This document shows, piece after piece, positions 1 to 13,600 of a stretch of DNA of 64,000 nt. The DNA is taken from assembly GCA_008508345.1 (NCBI GenBank), contig QNGE01000908.1:146572-210571 (forward strand), read 5' to 3'. Made by a program: the position numbers and the translations under genes. This DNA is from Paragonimus westermani (taxonomy: Eukaryota > Platyhelminthes > Trematoda > Plagiorchiida > Troglotrematidae). Below the pieces are notes generated by a model, which was not told the origin of the DNA, searched no databases, and saw only the letters and a list, made by a program, of their open reading frames with translations. Positions within the stretch are counted from its first letter, which is position 1; each line of letters begins with the position of its first letter.

Positions 1-2
1 AG

Positions 3-501
3 TTTTATGATGACAATCTTGTCCACCACATACCTTATGGTAACAAAGATCGTAATGATTAGTAGATCAGCGGATGCACCCAGCTCAGAGACCTGGCTGT
101 AAAATACGGCGTAAGCATTATTCAGCAGAGTCGAACCACCCACAATCCCAAAACATGGTGTGCATCCAGTATGTCCACACTAAGGCACAGCCAGATAAAG
201 TGACGTTTGTGGTTTGGCTTAATAGCATTCGCAGTGCACATTCCGGTTCTCCCATTTAAGTAAAATGGTTTTTAAACTGGCGACCCTATGGAAAACGGAC
301 GGATTCCAAAATTGAAATTTGTATGCTGGGGACCTCACTGGTCTGACACTTCCACACATAAGTAAAGCAAACACACACAAGTTTCGGCTTGACCGCGAAA
401 ATCAGCTTTGTCTAGAAAATGTGTGTAAATATAGGCCAGTTCGGCACAATTTTCATGAAAGAAACCAGTTTCAGGCAAATATGGACGCTGCTGCACGCTA
501 A
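3..501 (+). mobile_element. Decayed mariner/Tc1-like transposase fragment (probable)
   Basis: Read in the frame starting at base 3, codons 81-158 give a helix-turn-helix-like stretch, QLRDLAVKYGVSI, followed by Q..RT..NPKTW, which resembles the DNA-binding half of mariner/Tc1 transposases. About 55 bases on, in another frame, 202-257 reads WLNSIRSAHSG. Next comes a KWFL..RPYGKRTD-like stretch around 262-300, in the place where the family has its SDEK.F..D block with the first catalytic Asp. A further frame to 501 contains FHERNQFQANMD, like the 'FF..G..VNADMY' region. Spacing from the helix-turn-helix to the KWF block (about 180 bases) suits the family. At least two frame changes and several stops show it is dead, and the catalytic Asp is not recognisable. 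The left end lies outside the window. The family call rests on remembered motif patterns, not on an alignment. Confidence 0.4.
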
Positions 502-3500
502 ACTAATTACGGTACTTTAAATTTATTCACATCTAAAAATAACGCAGACTGAAGAAATTGGCGCTATTTAAGTGACAAAAAGCGGCAGACTTAATCTGAT
601 TGATAAAACCGTCATGCCTGAATATGTATGAATATTACCAAGATGTTTTCTCAGAAATAACGCAATGGACAACCTTCCACTCTCTTTTCTGTGAAAAAAT
701 GAACACAACATAACATGATGCAGCGTTACTTAAAAGCACACGGAGAAAACGTACTGGCATTTTACATATGAATAAAAAAAGCAATTTTTGTTTGACACAC
801 CCAAGCCATGAACATTTATCAAGATGGAAAGTACTCGAACATAATTACAGTATGCAGACATTATCTGCTTGACTGATGTTTAATGCAGCCGACTTTTTTC
901 AGACGCGACTACTAAGCGGTGCACACTGGCCCAAATTTGAAAAGTGCATCAGAAAATTGAAAAGATAGTCAAACATCAAAGAATTAAAAGTCAGTGCAGT
1001 CGAACCCTTTGTCACTCGAGTATCAGATAAGCACTTCAGATTCAAGTTTGTCTGTAAGATGTAAGCGTTTCCGCTTACACAATGTCACATTACTAAAGTA
1101 GAACTACGACGCGATCAGTACCTAATGAATTTCAATTTCGGCAGAATCGTTCACAGCTTGGAGAGGGATGAACGGCAGTGAAGATATCGTCAAATGAGCG
1201 ATGTCAAAAGACGAGCACATGTTTGTAAGTCATATATACCATCGGAGTGCTAATGTTTATGAAAATATCTCATTCTAGCTTATTCGTGCACCTACACAAA
1301 ACAGCGTATGATTTCATGTAAAATCAGTAGCCAGGAAGTGGACGGTAAAACGACTATATAAATATACTCCTTAAAAAGTAATCTGAAGAGTAATACGACA
1401 GTAGAAACAAATAATGCGGACACATACGGTGTATATCTTTATTGTGGAATATTTGGGTTTAGTATTCTAAGTCATGTAACAGTTGTTTCACGCGATGCAT
1501 TTCAAATGGTAACTATACATTGTAAACAGCTGTTTGAATGAGTATATTCTTTGGAAGACCAGGTAACGTATGCAAACGTGAATTACTATCCGTGTATAGC
1601 GGTTAAACATCCTCTGAGTGCTCAGCCTGTTTTACAAAACCTATCTTTATCGTTACTACTAAAGCGTTGTTTTATTATTTACTGATCAGTAAACACTATA
1701 AGCCAGTCAGGAACCCTGTGTTTCTTCCGGTACAGCGTGGGTCTCTTTGTCCACTTCAAAAGACTCGAAAAAATCTCAGTTGTGCAGATTGTTTATGTCG
1801 TATTTACGTTTGGTAAAGTAATTCTTGATCGTGTTAACTGTGTACACCAGCCACAGAGAAAATCTGTGTGAGCAGTTGCATGTAGACGCAAGTTTTTAAG
1901 TAATTATTCCGAGGTATATCTGAATGGCTTCTGGAACAATGTTATCTGCACAGCGCTAGCCGACAAGTTTGGTCAACCACAACTGTGTACAGATTAACAG
2001 TTGCAGATATCTCATGCTCAGCGATATATCAACCTATTCTGTCCATACAAGTCATGATTACACCAGCAAACATAATTAACGGATTATAAAAGCCGCGTAA
2101 ATTCACCGAGCAACTCAAAATTTACCCAGAGCAGCCTACGGCCGTGACAAAATCTCAGTTTTGTAAAAGCTGCAGCCATATATATAATCTAGTTTTTTGT
2201 CTGGTGTAGTCGCATGCTTTGAGTTAGCAGCTAAGAAGAATAAAGAAACATCTGGTGGCAGTAGAAAAATTTGGAATATTTTTTCTCAAAAATCTAATTA
2301 CCTCCATAGATGGAGCATTTTTCAACGGCTTTGTGGCCCACCGTGACTTCTCGACCAAAATCAGCGCTACAACAACGGCATAAATTTTGAAAAAAGTGGA
2401 ACATTCAACAGATTTGAGCCTACACGCTGTGGAACACCGTATCTACAAAAACGGAGTTAATTTAATAAGCTTTGCATGACGGATGTACGGCGTATGCCAG
2501 GAGCTATCGACATTTCAAGTGTTTTACTCATTTGCTTAAATAAGCGCAAATAACTCTAATACTACGATATACTGCGAACGGCATACAAGTGAATAAATAA
2601 CATCCTGTGTACAACCTACTGGCAGTGACTTTCTGATCCATTACTAAGACTTTCCCTTGCGTCTGTTTACACATACACCGGTATTAAAATAAATGTTTTA
2701 TTGGGACGGCCGACGAGTCGTTAAAAAACGGACATCTCTCAAAACATACATTCAATATTATTTAACTATGCTAAGCAATTCAACTGTTCTTAACTAACCG
2801 AGCTACGATCTCTGTCATTTAACTGGTAGCTAATTGTGCTGAATGCTATTGCTGTGCCTCAAATTAAATGATCAAAGTTATGGTTGTACGATATTTTCGA
2901 ATCACCTCGTCCTATTGATAAGGTGTGAGTATCTGGTCAGATACATTCTAGTGACCAGAGAGCAGCAGCTAACTCGTTTGAGTTGTTTTGTTAGATAATA
3001 AGGTACGAGTAGTGCGGGAATGTTTATTAGGATGTTTGACACAAGCCAGTTTAGAAAATATATCTGTGTGAAAATTAACTTCCTGGTTTGCATTAAAAAA
3101 TCTCCGCTATGATACACACGCTGACTCCGTTAACTTCACGTGTTTTGCACTTTCCATCAGATATCCCCATATATTAGGCCAATTTTAAAAGTTGTCGACT
3201 ATTATTGTGTCAGTTTTTAAGTTCCTGGAGTTCCAATTTGAGTAACTCTCACAGTTCATAGGGTTTTAGAGGCGACATGGTAACACGAGGGCAGCACAAA
3301 ACAATTCAACTACACATCACCTGTCGTATGATTAAAAAACGACGCTATTTTGATTTTTGTCACATTTATTCAGATTTTTCAGGTGATCTCTAACTTTATA
3401 CCTTCCAAAACGTTTGATGGTCTCTTTCAAGTCCAAGGGCCTGTTTTCTCTCTTTATTCATATTACCTTCATGTGGCAAAACAGATGATATACCGAAAGG

Positions 3501-6500
3501 AGATTGAACTGACTTCTTCAAGGCTAGTTCCTATTACTTCAAGCTTTTTCGTTTGCACCTCGACGTTCGCGCTGCTTCCAAATGATTAACTGCCGACAGT
3601 CAAGATCACTGTTCAAAGACATATTTCAAATCTGGTCTGCAACAGAAAGTGCTTTCAGAAGTCCTATATCCTTCTTCGTTCCTGTGGCCGTCCAAACTAA
3701 CAGTTGGAAATCTTGGGCATAATTGGATCTGTTTCGGGAGCCAGATTTTCGAAAGCTTTTCGAAAACGGTTTTTGCAAGTATTATTTGTTTTCTGTCTCG
3801 TGCAACATTTGCATTTTGATTCATGGGGATGCGTCTGCCGAACAAAGGTTAACTGCTGACTTAATCATCACAACGTGTACAAGAAGTGGAGTATGTCTGT
3901 CGCAAACGTGTGCACTCCGTGGCTTTAATGATTTATAGAAACACTAGAAAAATAGTTGAACCATACAGTTTTCTGCCCTCCAGGACTATGTATCCATCGA
4001 TGTTGAGGCAGAACTCAAAGAAATTGCGCTTATTACCTAACAATCTCTGGTGAATTTGTCGTATGTATATACGTATGAAAAAGACGTTTGCATACAAACC
4101 AGAGTAGCGTGCAGAGCACAAACCATCAGCATTAGCTTTCGTCAAAGTAACAAACAGTTTTTCCAACTTCTATCGGGTGCAACGCTGATATATGGCATTG
4201 GTGACACTCCATCTACGAAAGTCCACCCAGTCAGTAAGATATCAGTTCTGTTCGTCAGCCTGTTCTGTACAGGTATTTCGGATTGTCGAACAATTGTTAC
4301 ATTAACCGTGATATACAAGGCACATTATCTCCGGAAAGTTGATGTGACGTGTTCACAAGATATTTACACATAACATCTATCGTTTGTCTTACGTTTTCGT
4401 CAAACAACATTGGAAAACAGTGTCATTTCTCTATTTACTTCCGTAGCGATGGTCGGAAGAGAAGCTTCTCATTGATTCTCGTACTCAATGAAGTTGTCTT
4501 TTGCACAGAAGGTTGCGTACCATGTACGTGACACAGGCTAACTGCGACGTGAAAACACTGCTCGAGCACTGCGCTGTTCATCACTAACGCTCTGGAAATA
4601 GTTTTTTGCTAGAAATCTATTTTTAGCATAGCAACATTCAAAATGCAAGCCGCCTGCAAAAAGTGGCCGCCGTCATTCACTGTTGAACTTTCACGTTCAA
4701 CAGAGATGCTTCCTGCTTGTTCTTGAGAACAGTTGATGAGAGATCAAAAAGGTGAATTGCAAGCTGTTCACAAACAGCAGTGTGGGCTGACTGAGTTATT
4801 ATTAAATTAGCCATTTGTTGGTTTACTAGGAATCCGTCTGAAAGTTTTGGTGATACACTATTTGGTTCCTAAAAGATAGTTTGAAATGTGAACTGACAAA
4901 CTTTGAAGCAACTCTTCCGCTGCAGCTGTTGACTGTGATCACTGTGGAGCGAGACTCGAGAAGTTTAGTGTTAACTGGAACGTAAGTTGTCATTCAATTT
5001 TTCGATTAAGCAGCAGTTATCTACTCCACACATCCAGCTTAGTTTTATTGTTGAACGCAAGAATGATAGCATTCGTAAAGTTTCACACAAATCAACATAT
5101 GTTTTTACACAGCCTGGGTATTAGGAACCTTTGGCCAACTTCAGGTTGTGTAAAAGGCGGTTAGTTTAATCTTTGTGCAAAATAGTATCTGTTTTTAAAC
5201 ATATTTACTTCGCTAGACATAAATTCTGTACTTCACCGTTGTGCGCAATGGCGATAGTTTATTATCAGATGTGATCTTCAGAAAAAACACTATGTGCAGA
5301 AATAAACTTACTGAGTAATGGCTCAATCTTGAGTGTACACAGGTAATTTGCGACAGATCGCTAACAAACTGAAAGACGGTTGGACAAAACGTTGACGGAA
5401 TAGCAAATTTTTTAAACAGCTATCGGTAAGTAATTGAAACAGAAGGTTAAATTATATTTGCCTGGTTACGAAAGGAGTGGCGCTCTTAATAAATGAACAG
5501 TATGTCTCAAATGAAGCTGCCTATTCTAGGTCAAAAGACTGCTGTTGATGAAATCGCGTGAATGTGCGTTTGACAGTTAATATCACCATCTGTTCGTTTG
5601 CGTTGTTTAGAAAAAAACAGAGGAGAAACTTGATAGACCACACACTTCTCAATGTTCATCTATGGCTTTTTCGTTTCACCATACTCGACTTAAGAAGAAG
5701 AACTGAGTAGACAGGGAAAAGAATCCACAATTCACCAACCACAACTTAGCATGATGTAAATAACTTTTATTCACGGATTATAAAGTGGGGAGTTATATAT
5801 GCTGATTGGGTGAGAGTGGACTATTGATTCATCCGGTACCGTTAGTTTTTCATTGCCATAGCGGGTTCGTGCTGATGGGATTCCCAATCGAGTGTGTTGA
5901 GCAAACATTGACTTCACAGTCACTGTTTTATTTGGTCGTCATTACCATCCTGAGAAGATTCGCACTTCCCTGAGATTTTCATCCTATTTCCACGTCTAGA
6001 AAAATTCAACCAATCTCTTCCATTGACAGTTGCTGATTAAGCACAGTTGGGCACTTCGAGAAGTCCTGAGATTGTCTAACTTCACTTCGGACTATTTGTT
6101 TCTACTCTCAATATCCTAGTGTGGCAAAGCAATCCTTTTAATAAAATCGTTCTGCATATATGCCGGGACATTACAGTAATCCACTGAGAGGTTTTAAGCC
6201 GACACTGAGAGAGAAGACAGTGAAATGGGGATAAATTGTTCATCCAGTCATCTTATAGCATAAACTAGAAGAATCCTTTGTTCTGGATGTATTGTGAAAT
6301 TTTTGAAGAATCAGAATAAAACCGAATTATTTATAGTGAAAAGCTTGCAGAAACTTTCCAGCTTGTTCAGCTAAATAAAAGCGTTATTTATGATTATTTG
6401 CGTGAAACCGGTGAATTTCTTCAGAGTAGTCTTCAACAATTATTGTATACAACATTGCCAAGCAGTGTTAAAATCTGCGTTGGATATGGAAGTTTAAAAA

Positions 6501-9500
6501 ACTCTCTTGTTAGTGCGCAGCTGTAAGCAAACCTAAACCTTGTGCCCTACATGAAAGGTAAAGCGCAACCTTGTCAGTATATCAACAAAACACTAAACTT
6601 ACTGAATCTGTTGGATACAGCCGATGGACATCCGTCAACGCATGATCGCGAAAGGGTAATATCTGCAAAAGGTTTTAGAAGATGTCACATAGTTAGAAGG
6701 TTTCTGTTGAACTGTGAAATGATATCCAACATTTAACCAAACAATTTCTAGGTAACTGTGGGCTGGAATGACTAGGAGAGTTCTACAAACAAAAGATCGA
6801 AATAAAATGTTTTGGTTTAACATATGCGATTGAGCACTAAATTTACTACGGCTATGTGTTGAATTTGGTCAATAAACGTCCTCAATACTACGACAGTAGT
6901 TGCCCGAGAATCACCAAGCTTAAATGAAAAACGTTCAGTTAAACAAGTAATGTACATATGCAAAATCGTAACTCCACGAAAATCAACTTCTGAAGTTGAA
7001 TGATGCAACCGACCATTGAAGGGAAACCCAAGATTGCATCCGTTCCGAGCAGTATATCAATATTTGACAAGCGGGGAAGGATCTGTATCTGCACCCTTTT
7101 GTTATGGTAACATACACATCAGTATTGTGGGTGTGCACCTTTTCGATTTACTGACTTAACACTTTCATATCAAGATACATCTCTCTCTTAAACGAATGGT
7201 CAACTTATCACAGCATGCATGCGAATACCTCCAGCGTCTCATTAGCAACAACTGTGGGCCAATTATTGTTTAGCCTGCGGATGGGCACACTCAATTTTCG
7301 TGTTACCAGGTGTGTTATATTAATCTTACAAAAATTGCTTTATATCATAATCTGAACTGATTTCTTAAGACGAATGATAAATAAACACTAAATGAGATAT
7401 CTCGCAAGCGAACGCCAGAAAACCACTTTCCGTCGTCCTTTCCCATCAACATTCAGCGCCAGAAGTATACTTCCCCACTGCCCTTACTTTTCCATAGTTT
7501 ATTGGTATCTTAGAAGAAATTATCTGAGAATTTCGAAAACTTCATATTACGCTCCGCCTCATACACACATATTTTCAGCGCTACTTTGGGCAAGCATTTG
7601 GAAACAGAAGTTTGTTGGCAGGATCCATATGAATAAGGTAGAGTCTCTACCTTACTATCCACGTGAAGATATATGCATCAAGGTGAAAATACGCGCTCGT
7701 GTATTTTAACAAGATCACATATCTACTTCATAGCGTCAGAATACTAGTAAACGCATGACTCAGTTCAATTCAGCTAACTGTACAAATCACCGATTTTTAT
7801 GCCAAGACCATTACATTTTATGTACTGCTCCTACTTTTAACTTCATCTAGATTGTCTCAATTTGTACAGCTACTTCTAATCAAAAGCAAATTATCTGCTG
7901 GGTTTAGCAAAACATCAAGCTTTATCCTTGGTTTGAAGTTACGTCTTAGAGATGACGGGACCAAAATACACTACATAGTAGTGTTGGTCGTTAGCCTGGA
8001 TTTGTTAGTATTAAAAAGTGGTTTAAGCAGTAAAGAAGGAAATTCACCAGTTCACTTATTTTACAGAAAACCAATTTGGAACAAAAACATCTTTTCATTC
8101 TCAATTGGTCTGTTTATTTGTCTAAGGCATCAGCAAAGGTGCGTCAGTTTTTGCAGCAGTTTATTGATACCTGTCTAGTACAAACCGTTCTGACGTGTTC
8201 TCATGATCTTTAACTAAGCACCTGGTTCAGATATGCAACGGTTAATGTAATATAGCTATAAGTTTCCCGTCATGTGATTTTAAGGGGCACGACCTACAGT
8301 GGACGAAGTGCTTACGCGTTCATTATCAGTAAATGAGAATGTTGCACCAAAAATTTGATTAAAAACAATGAGCATATAGTAAAACTCAAATGTTGTAAAC
8401 ACTGGTTAATTGGGTTATTAACATAGCTGTCTGAAGGAAAGATGTAACCCAGTGTTTTTGGCGGTTGCCATTTCCTCGATAAACGTTTGCGAACGTACAC
8501 CACAGACTGAGTCACTACGTTTACCTTCGAAGAGGAATTTTGTTCTGGAAGATGTTTATCGATTGGAGCAAATTTCACCCGTGCAAAATAACTGGGAGGA
8601 AATACTGTTGCAATACTCACAAAGGCATTTTGGATGGGTTCACTGATACACACTGCCAGTCGCATATTAACCCAACCATATCGCCAGTTGCAACTGTGTA
8701 AAATGTTTATGCTACTCGTGAGATGCGTCAAAAACAACCACGTTTTCCTATTGTGTGCATCTCCTCGGTAGGTCCGATTGCTTCGCGTAATGTCGATATC
8801 AATAATTGCTCTGGTGATGATAAACGGAATGGTTATTTGTTCAGAAAAACGTAATCTCCAAGCAGAAATTATCGAGGTAACTCTGTTGTGTTTTATTATT
8901 GAGAGGCGTTTTTAAAGTTATCTGTGACACCACGTACGTTACTAAGTTGAGTATCAGATTGACAAAATAAAATTATTCTGGTCAAACGAATGGGCTAGGG
9001 GCAAACGACTGTTATGCATAGAGAAGGAATGGATCTATCCTTAGCAAAGTGCGTTTAACATTTGATGAATCTTTTATAAAATTATAAAGTGTGATTGGAT
9101 TTGCATGTGCCGAACTTTGCAGGCGTGCGTACCACATTTTTGCTGAAGTCACCTATCACTGACAGAAGGCAGGTCAATTAACGGCAACGAAAAATTTCTG
9201 ACTCACTTGTTTTCACAACTAGTATCCATGAATTATGATGTTGAATCTTTTTGGTGATACAATCAAACAAATAGGCTAACTCGATCTCTAATGAGACCGG
9301 TGTTATACTGTACTCAGTCAGATGAAACTATAATCAGACAGGCGACTAACAGATGTGGTGCGTCGAAGCAGCCAAGAAAATGAGACGTTGTGGTGGGTGA
9401 AACCAATTTTCCCCCGTTTTCTTGTCCCCAACCCTTCCTGTTCATTGGTTCGATCGATAGGTTGTTTCTTATTATCACCATAATAAATAGGTTGGAATGC

Positions 9501-10062
9501 ATAGTATTAATTACCGATTATTCAAATAAGTTTATGTTCCACTGTTAAAATATAAGTTGGCAAAATGTCTGCCAAAATGTCCGATCCAGACCAAACTAGG
9601 AAACTACTGTCAGATTGATACACACTGTTGCACCATAACCTGCCCAAAATCCATCCTGGCTTCTTCTCTCAGATAGATTGTTCTTATCAAATAAGGAAGT
9701 GACATTTCTATAACCCACACGATGCGTGCCTTTAGACCTATGTTCGGCTACCGATTTTCTGACGACTTCAAGTTGACATTTAAAATTATTATGCTTGTTT
9801 GATATGACAAACGTCACAGTCCAGAAACGCGCGTTTTGGTATCATTTTAAGCACGCCGACAAGTAGCCGGTTGATAAATATCCAATGAACACCGAAGATA
9901 TTTACACCATACTAACCCATACTGTCACTAATGGTGTAAATTACCCTCATGTTGAACCGTGCATAGGAAACAGGTTAAACATATGCTCCAGCGCCAATGT
10001 CACACGGATTGATAAAGACCGAAGTGATTGAGTTTTTGATGCAGATTTTTTCAGATCTAGAG
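502..10062. other. Noncoding stretch, no supported gene
   Basis: Only short, unremarkable open frames are seen. The longest is a 141-codon minus frame at 8312-8737, listed separately. A perfect 9-bp-arm hairpin (arms 7634-7642 and 7646-7654) is the only obvious small structure. No RNA gene, tandem repeat or recognisable transposon domain was found by eye. Old transposon fossils too decayed to read are likely. Confidence 0.5.
8312..8737 (-). other. 141-codon open frame, possible exon or chance
   Basis: This is the second longest open frame in the window and matches no family I know. Inside it, a stretch of about 67 bases is bracketed by a good acceptor (pyrimidine-rich, ending CCCAG) and a good donor (AAG then GTAAAC), so a short internal exon is conceivable. 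Against this, the plus strand is also open at 8452-8646. Overlapping frames open on both strands are expected by chance in a 64-kb AT-rich window. Confidence 0.15.
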
Positions 10063-10678
10063 ATGGCTGTGTTAGAGACCACCCTACAACTAAATGGTTA
10101 ACCTAAACCGTTTATTGTAAGAATTAAATAGCCAATCGGCATAGGAATTCGATCCGACACATTGTCCAGAAAACCGGTATTTCTTCGTCTTCCCTTTAAA
10201 GGTGATGATTTGTGTCAACTTATTAACCGTCGTCTGGTTAGTTCTATCGACAGAACATACAATGCAGTGTTTCCAGTGATTCCGTTCACAACATTCCGGA
10301 TTCCGACACCCTGTGTGAAATAACCGGTACCTGAGTCAGATAAATCCAACCTTATTTATGAATATCGATGTAGATGCGGAGTATCCTACACAGGCAGTAC
10401 TGAGCAGCAGTTGCGAACCCGGGTCACGAAACACACCCAGAAGTGAGTCAAGAAACAGATTACGTGAACCCATGATGTCACAGCCGCGCACAGAAATAAG
10501 AAGACTTAATCGTCTATTGCACTTCATATTATAATGATGCATAACCAATGTGACACCACAACGGCATTTCACGTTATCTACTCAACGTCACACAGGCGAA
10601 CACCGCGCTATGCCGAAGCGATTGCAAACCGAAAGTTCAAACCCGTGTTGTGTGTTTGTAGGGTTGTCGCTACCATGG
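10063..10678 (+). mobile_element. Penelope-like element, 3' half (linker, GIY-YIG endonuclease, C-terminus), inactivated
   Basis: One frame (first bases 10063, 10066 and so on) runs through all recognisable PLE blocks. These are LQLNG-stop-P at 10087-10104 (the NGYP block, Tyr replaced by TAA), VFLRLPFKGDD at 10177-10209, and NLIYEYRCRCGVSYTGST at 10348-10401. The last carries the 'IY' and 'Y.G' halves of GIY-YIG with the two cysteines typical of PLE endonucleases between them. The conserved Arg (TRV) and His (TKH) follow to 10434, then SSIALHI..HN at 10510-10545 and AEAIANRKFKPVLC at 10612-10653. A frameshift precedes the terminal LSLPW at 10664-10678. Stops in this frame lie at 10099, 10129, 10321, 10444, 10465 and 10507. 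The reverse transcriptase half is not readable upstream. In an active PLE this domain would nick target DNA for reverse transcription; this copy cannot. Confidence 0.85.
10360..10446 (+). pseudogene. GIY-YIG endonuclease core of the PLE at 10.1-10.7 kb
   Basis: The stretch from Glu at 10360 to the stop at 10444-10446 holds C.CG, SYTGST, L.TRV.KH. PLE endonucleases usually continue after the His with Pro-Lys/Gln and a Trp, so the TGA here probably replaces that Trp (TGG to TGA). The frame resumes after the stop, so this is nonsense decay rather than the natural end of the protein. Confidence 0.8.
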
Positions 10679-13600
10679 TAGTGACAGTGCTTGTGCACTC
10701 TAACAATTGGCTTTCTCTGGTATCTTGTTCGGTTTCTCATACTGATAATGCACTCGTAAAGATGCAGCAAAATTTGTCCAGACATAAATCGTGCAATATC
10801 AGCCTACTGTCTTCTTTAACCAAATTTTGACGGAAAAAGAATGTTTCAGACTGAATAGTATTGTCATTCAAGTTTATAGCAATTTTTCCAGAGGATTTAT
10901 TCGAAATGTCTAGCAGATTGCATAAGCCTCGATCGACTGTGAACAATGTTTTGTTTGCATTTAACACAACCCTCTACTATCCAGCGGTAATTAAAAGCCC
11001 AGCAATATCAGTGAGTCTAATTATTGTGGATTCGTAAACATTTCATATCGTCGTGCTGTAGAACACACTGAACAGGACGTTTACTACCTCTAATCCTGCT
11101 TAAAGGTGAATGTGGCTGAGTTTGCAGTTGTGAGTAGTTCTAGCTTGGCCAACTGTGAGACTAAATACAAGATGGTCAACACGGTTACTCCGTGCAAGTA
11201 TAGTCTGAGGCAGACTCTGAGCCTTTGTAGAGATGTGCATCAATGATATGCACTAACAAGAATGAAACTCAAGTTTGATGGGTGTTGGGAGGACCGGTTG
11301 AGAATGTAGTGGTTTGCAAACACTGCAGTCCATCGCGCATCTTGATCAGATTTAGTGCTGCGAAACAAACTCGCGTCATATTCGCTTTTTAGACCTTCGT
11401 CCTAGTGCAATTGAAGTGTTACCTTTTCCCTTAATTCTTCAATCATTTTTCGATGGAGTTTATTGCTTCAGTTTGAAGACAACCAAATTATTTGCTCAAC
11501 GTCTGACTGAATTGTGTACTGTAGTTCGGACTGAAATTACCCTGAAGGATTATTCAACTTATTTGCTGTCGAATGCTGCGTTACATAGTTCGAACGAGTG
11601 ACGCTTAGTATCCTAATGTTTATTACCTATTGCGTCTCACACCTCGTTAAACATTACAAGGTGTCGTTACATTGAAACATCTTGTGGCTAGTACGGCTGT
11701 AACGGTTTCTTTACTTTCCTGTTCTAGGTAAAATTTGCGTGGTAGCCCCATGTCTTAACACCAAGATTGCAACCAGTCATGAGACAAAACTGCCATTTTT
11801 CGTTTCTGTTTGCATAGCAGATTGGAAGTATGAGTCCTTCAAATGCTCACTTGGAAAATTACTATAATTGACGTTCAGTTTATTTGGTTCCTTCTTGTAA
11901 CATGCCGGATTACGACCTTTTGGTTTGGAAAACTTGTCCCTCGAAATCAAGTGGAAAAAGATAGGTTGCAAAGGAATTCGTTTCAATAAAGCGCTATTGC
12001 TTCAAAAACACTCAGGAGAAAGATGGTTGTTACCGGTAGAATATATAGGGAGTCATAATCAGCTATATCATCTAGGGACATGATCGCCTCTTAACTTTAA
12101 CTGTCTCAAATTTGTCATTGGTTAGCTGAGTTAATAAGCTCCACTTGATAATTGAGAGTGAAAAGAATTGTGACGTTCATTCTGCTGAGTTAAAAAATTC
12201 AGCAAATTCGAAAAACAAACGATAGCTTTTACATCAAACAGTACCCATTACGTTATTTTCCAATTTCTTACCACGAACTGGCGACTGGCTGGTGGAAATC
12301 CCAGAAGGGCAAACAACAGATAGTGACTGTTCGTACACAACCTATTGAATAATACTTGAAAGAACTAGAAAACATTAATACATCAAAGTTGAGAAAAACG
12401 CTACATGCAGTGTGCCAGGAGTGCGAACTATGAATGTTTGATGGCAGTTTTTGACCAGCATATAACAATATGTAATTTATAAAGTGATCTAGGCTTTCAT
12501 AATTGCACTTATACTATGCCAGCAACAATTGACTTAAATTTTGTTTCGTCAAAAACTGTCAACAATGGACTTTTTTCAAGACAGAAATGTTATCACTGTT
12601 CTGCGTCCACATGAAGTTGTCATGTTGACCATTGCCAGACTTGAAAATCTTGTCCACCGCAAGTGAGTGTAAAAGATGTTCAACTCATGACAACCACGAC
12701 ATCAAGAACGTAGCGTGATGGTTACGGTAAGGAATTATCTCGACTGCATTAACTCAACATGATAAACAAAACAAAAACGATTCAAGAGTGTGGCCTACAA
12801 AGTAGGGTTTTTCACGAAAGGTTTTCACTGGAGTCCATCATGACCGTTTAGAACTTCATGGCCTTTTGGCTTAGTTAGTACAGCATTCACCACGTAAAGG
12901 CGTACCGTTCCATGGATGGTTTGAATGTTATGAAAACCTAAACGCCCCATAACAGACTCCCTTCTAAATCGAAAATCTCGTAGAGTTGATATCTAACATG
13001 GATGTGTATCACAGAGTCCATGGTTTTATCACGAAACAATACACATATTCGGAACCTCCCTTAAAGCTCGTAAAAACAAAACGCCAGATAATGTTAGCAA
13101 CTCCCACTGGTTCTTATCTCCAAATAATACAATCACAACGAGATGGAGTACGTTTAGAAGCAAGACAATTTTGACCAGATTATCATCTAGGTTAAAGTCG
13201 CTTGGGCCAGGGCCGGATAGTTCGGGATAATTCAAATTACTGCAAACAAACGCATTCACCAAAACCACCAGAAATTCTACTTTTCCTACGACCAGCGGAA
13301 TCCAGTTGAAGGTGTTCATTAAAAGGCTGATTTGCACACGTTTCTAATAATTTTCCTCTTGAGCATTTCTTTTAATAACAACCCCCTTTTTCATCATTCA
13401 CTTTCATTTATTTGTACCTCTAACTTATTGATTATTCAGCTGGACGTCGTCTGTGCTCTAAAAAGATAATGTCTGGAAATAATTTCCACACAGACGGAAA
13501 CTCCCATTGATCGCCATTTCGCTAGCTAGTTTAGAAGCAAACTTTGAAGGGAATGTTCTGCACAGTTTTGTTCGTGATTTAACATACTCAGTAATGCTTA

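Noticed and set aside
9596..9817. Minus frame containing NVTSLFDKNNLSE, reminiscent of the PLE 'DVVSLFTNVPL' block
   Set aside because: Opposite strand to the adjacent PLE and no other RT block nearby; likely chance.
12867..12928. tRNA-like A-box (TGGCTTAGTTAGTA) and weak B-box (GGTTTGAATG) about 50 bases apart
   Set aside because: The B-box is poor and no cloverleaf stems could be drawn. At best it is a decayed SINE head, which cannot be shown without other copies.
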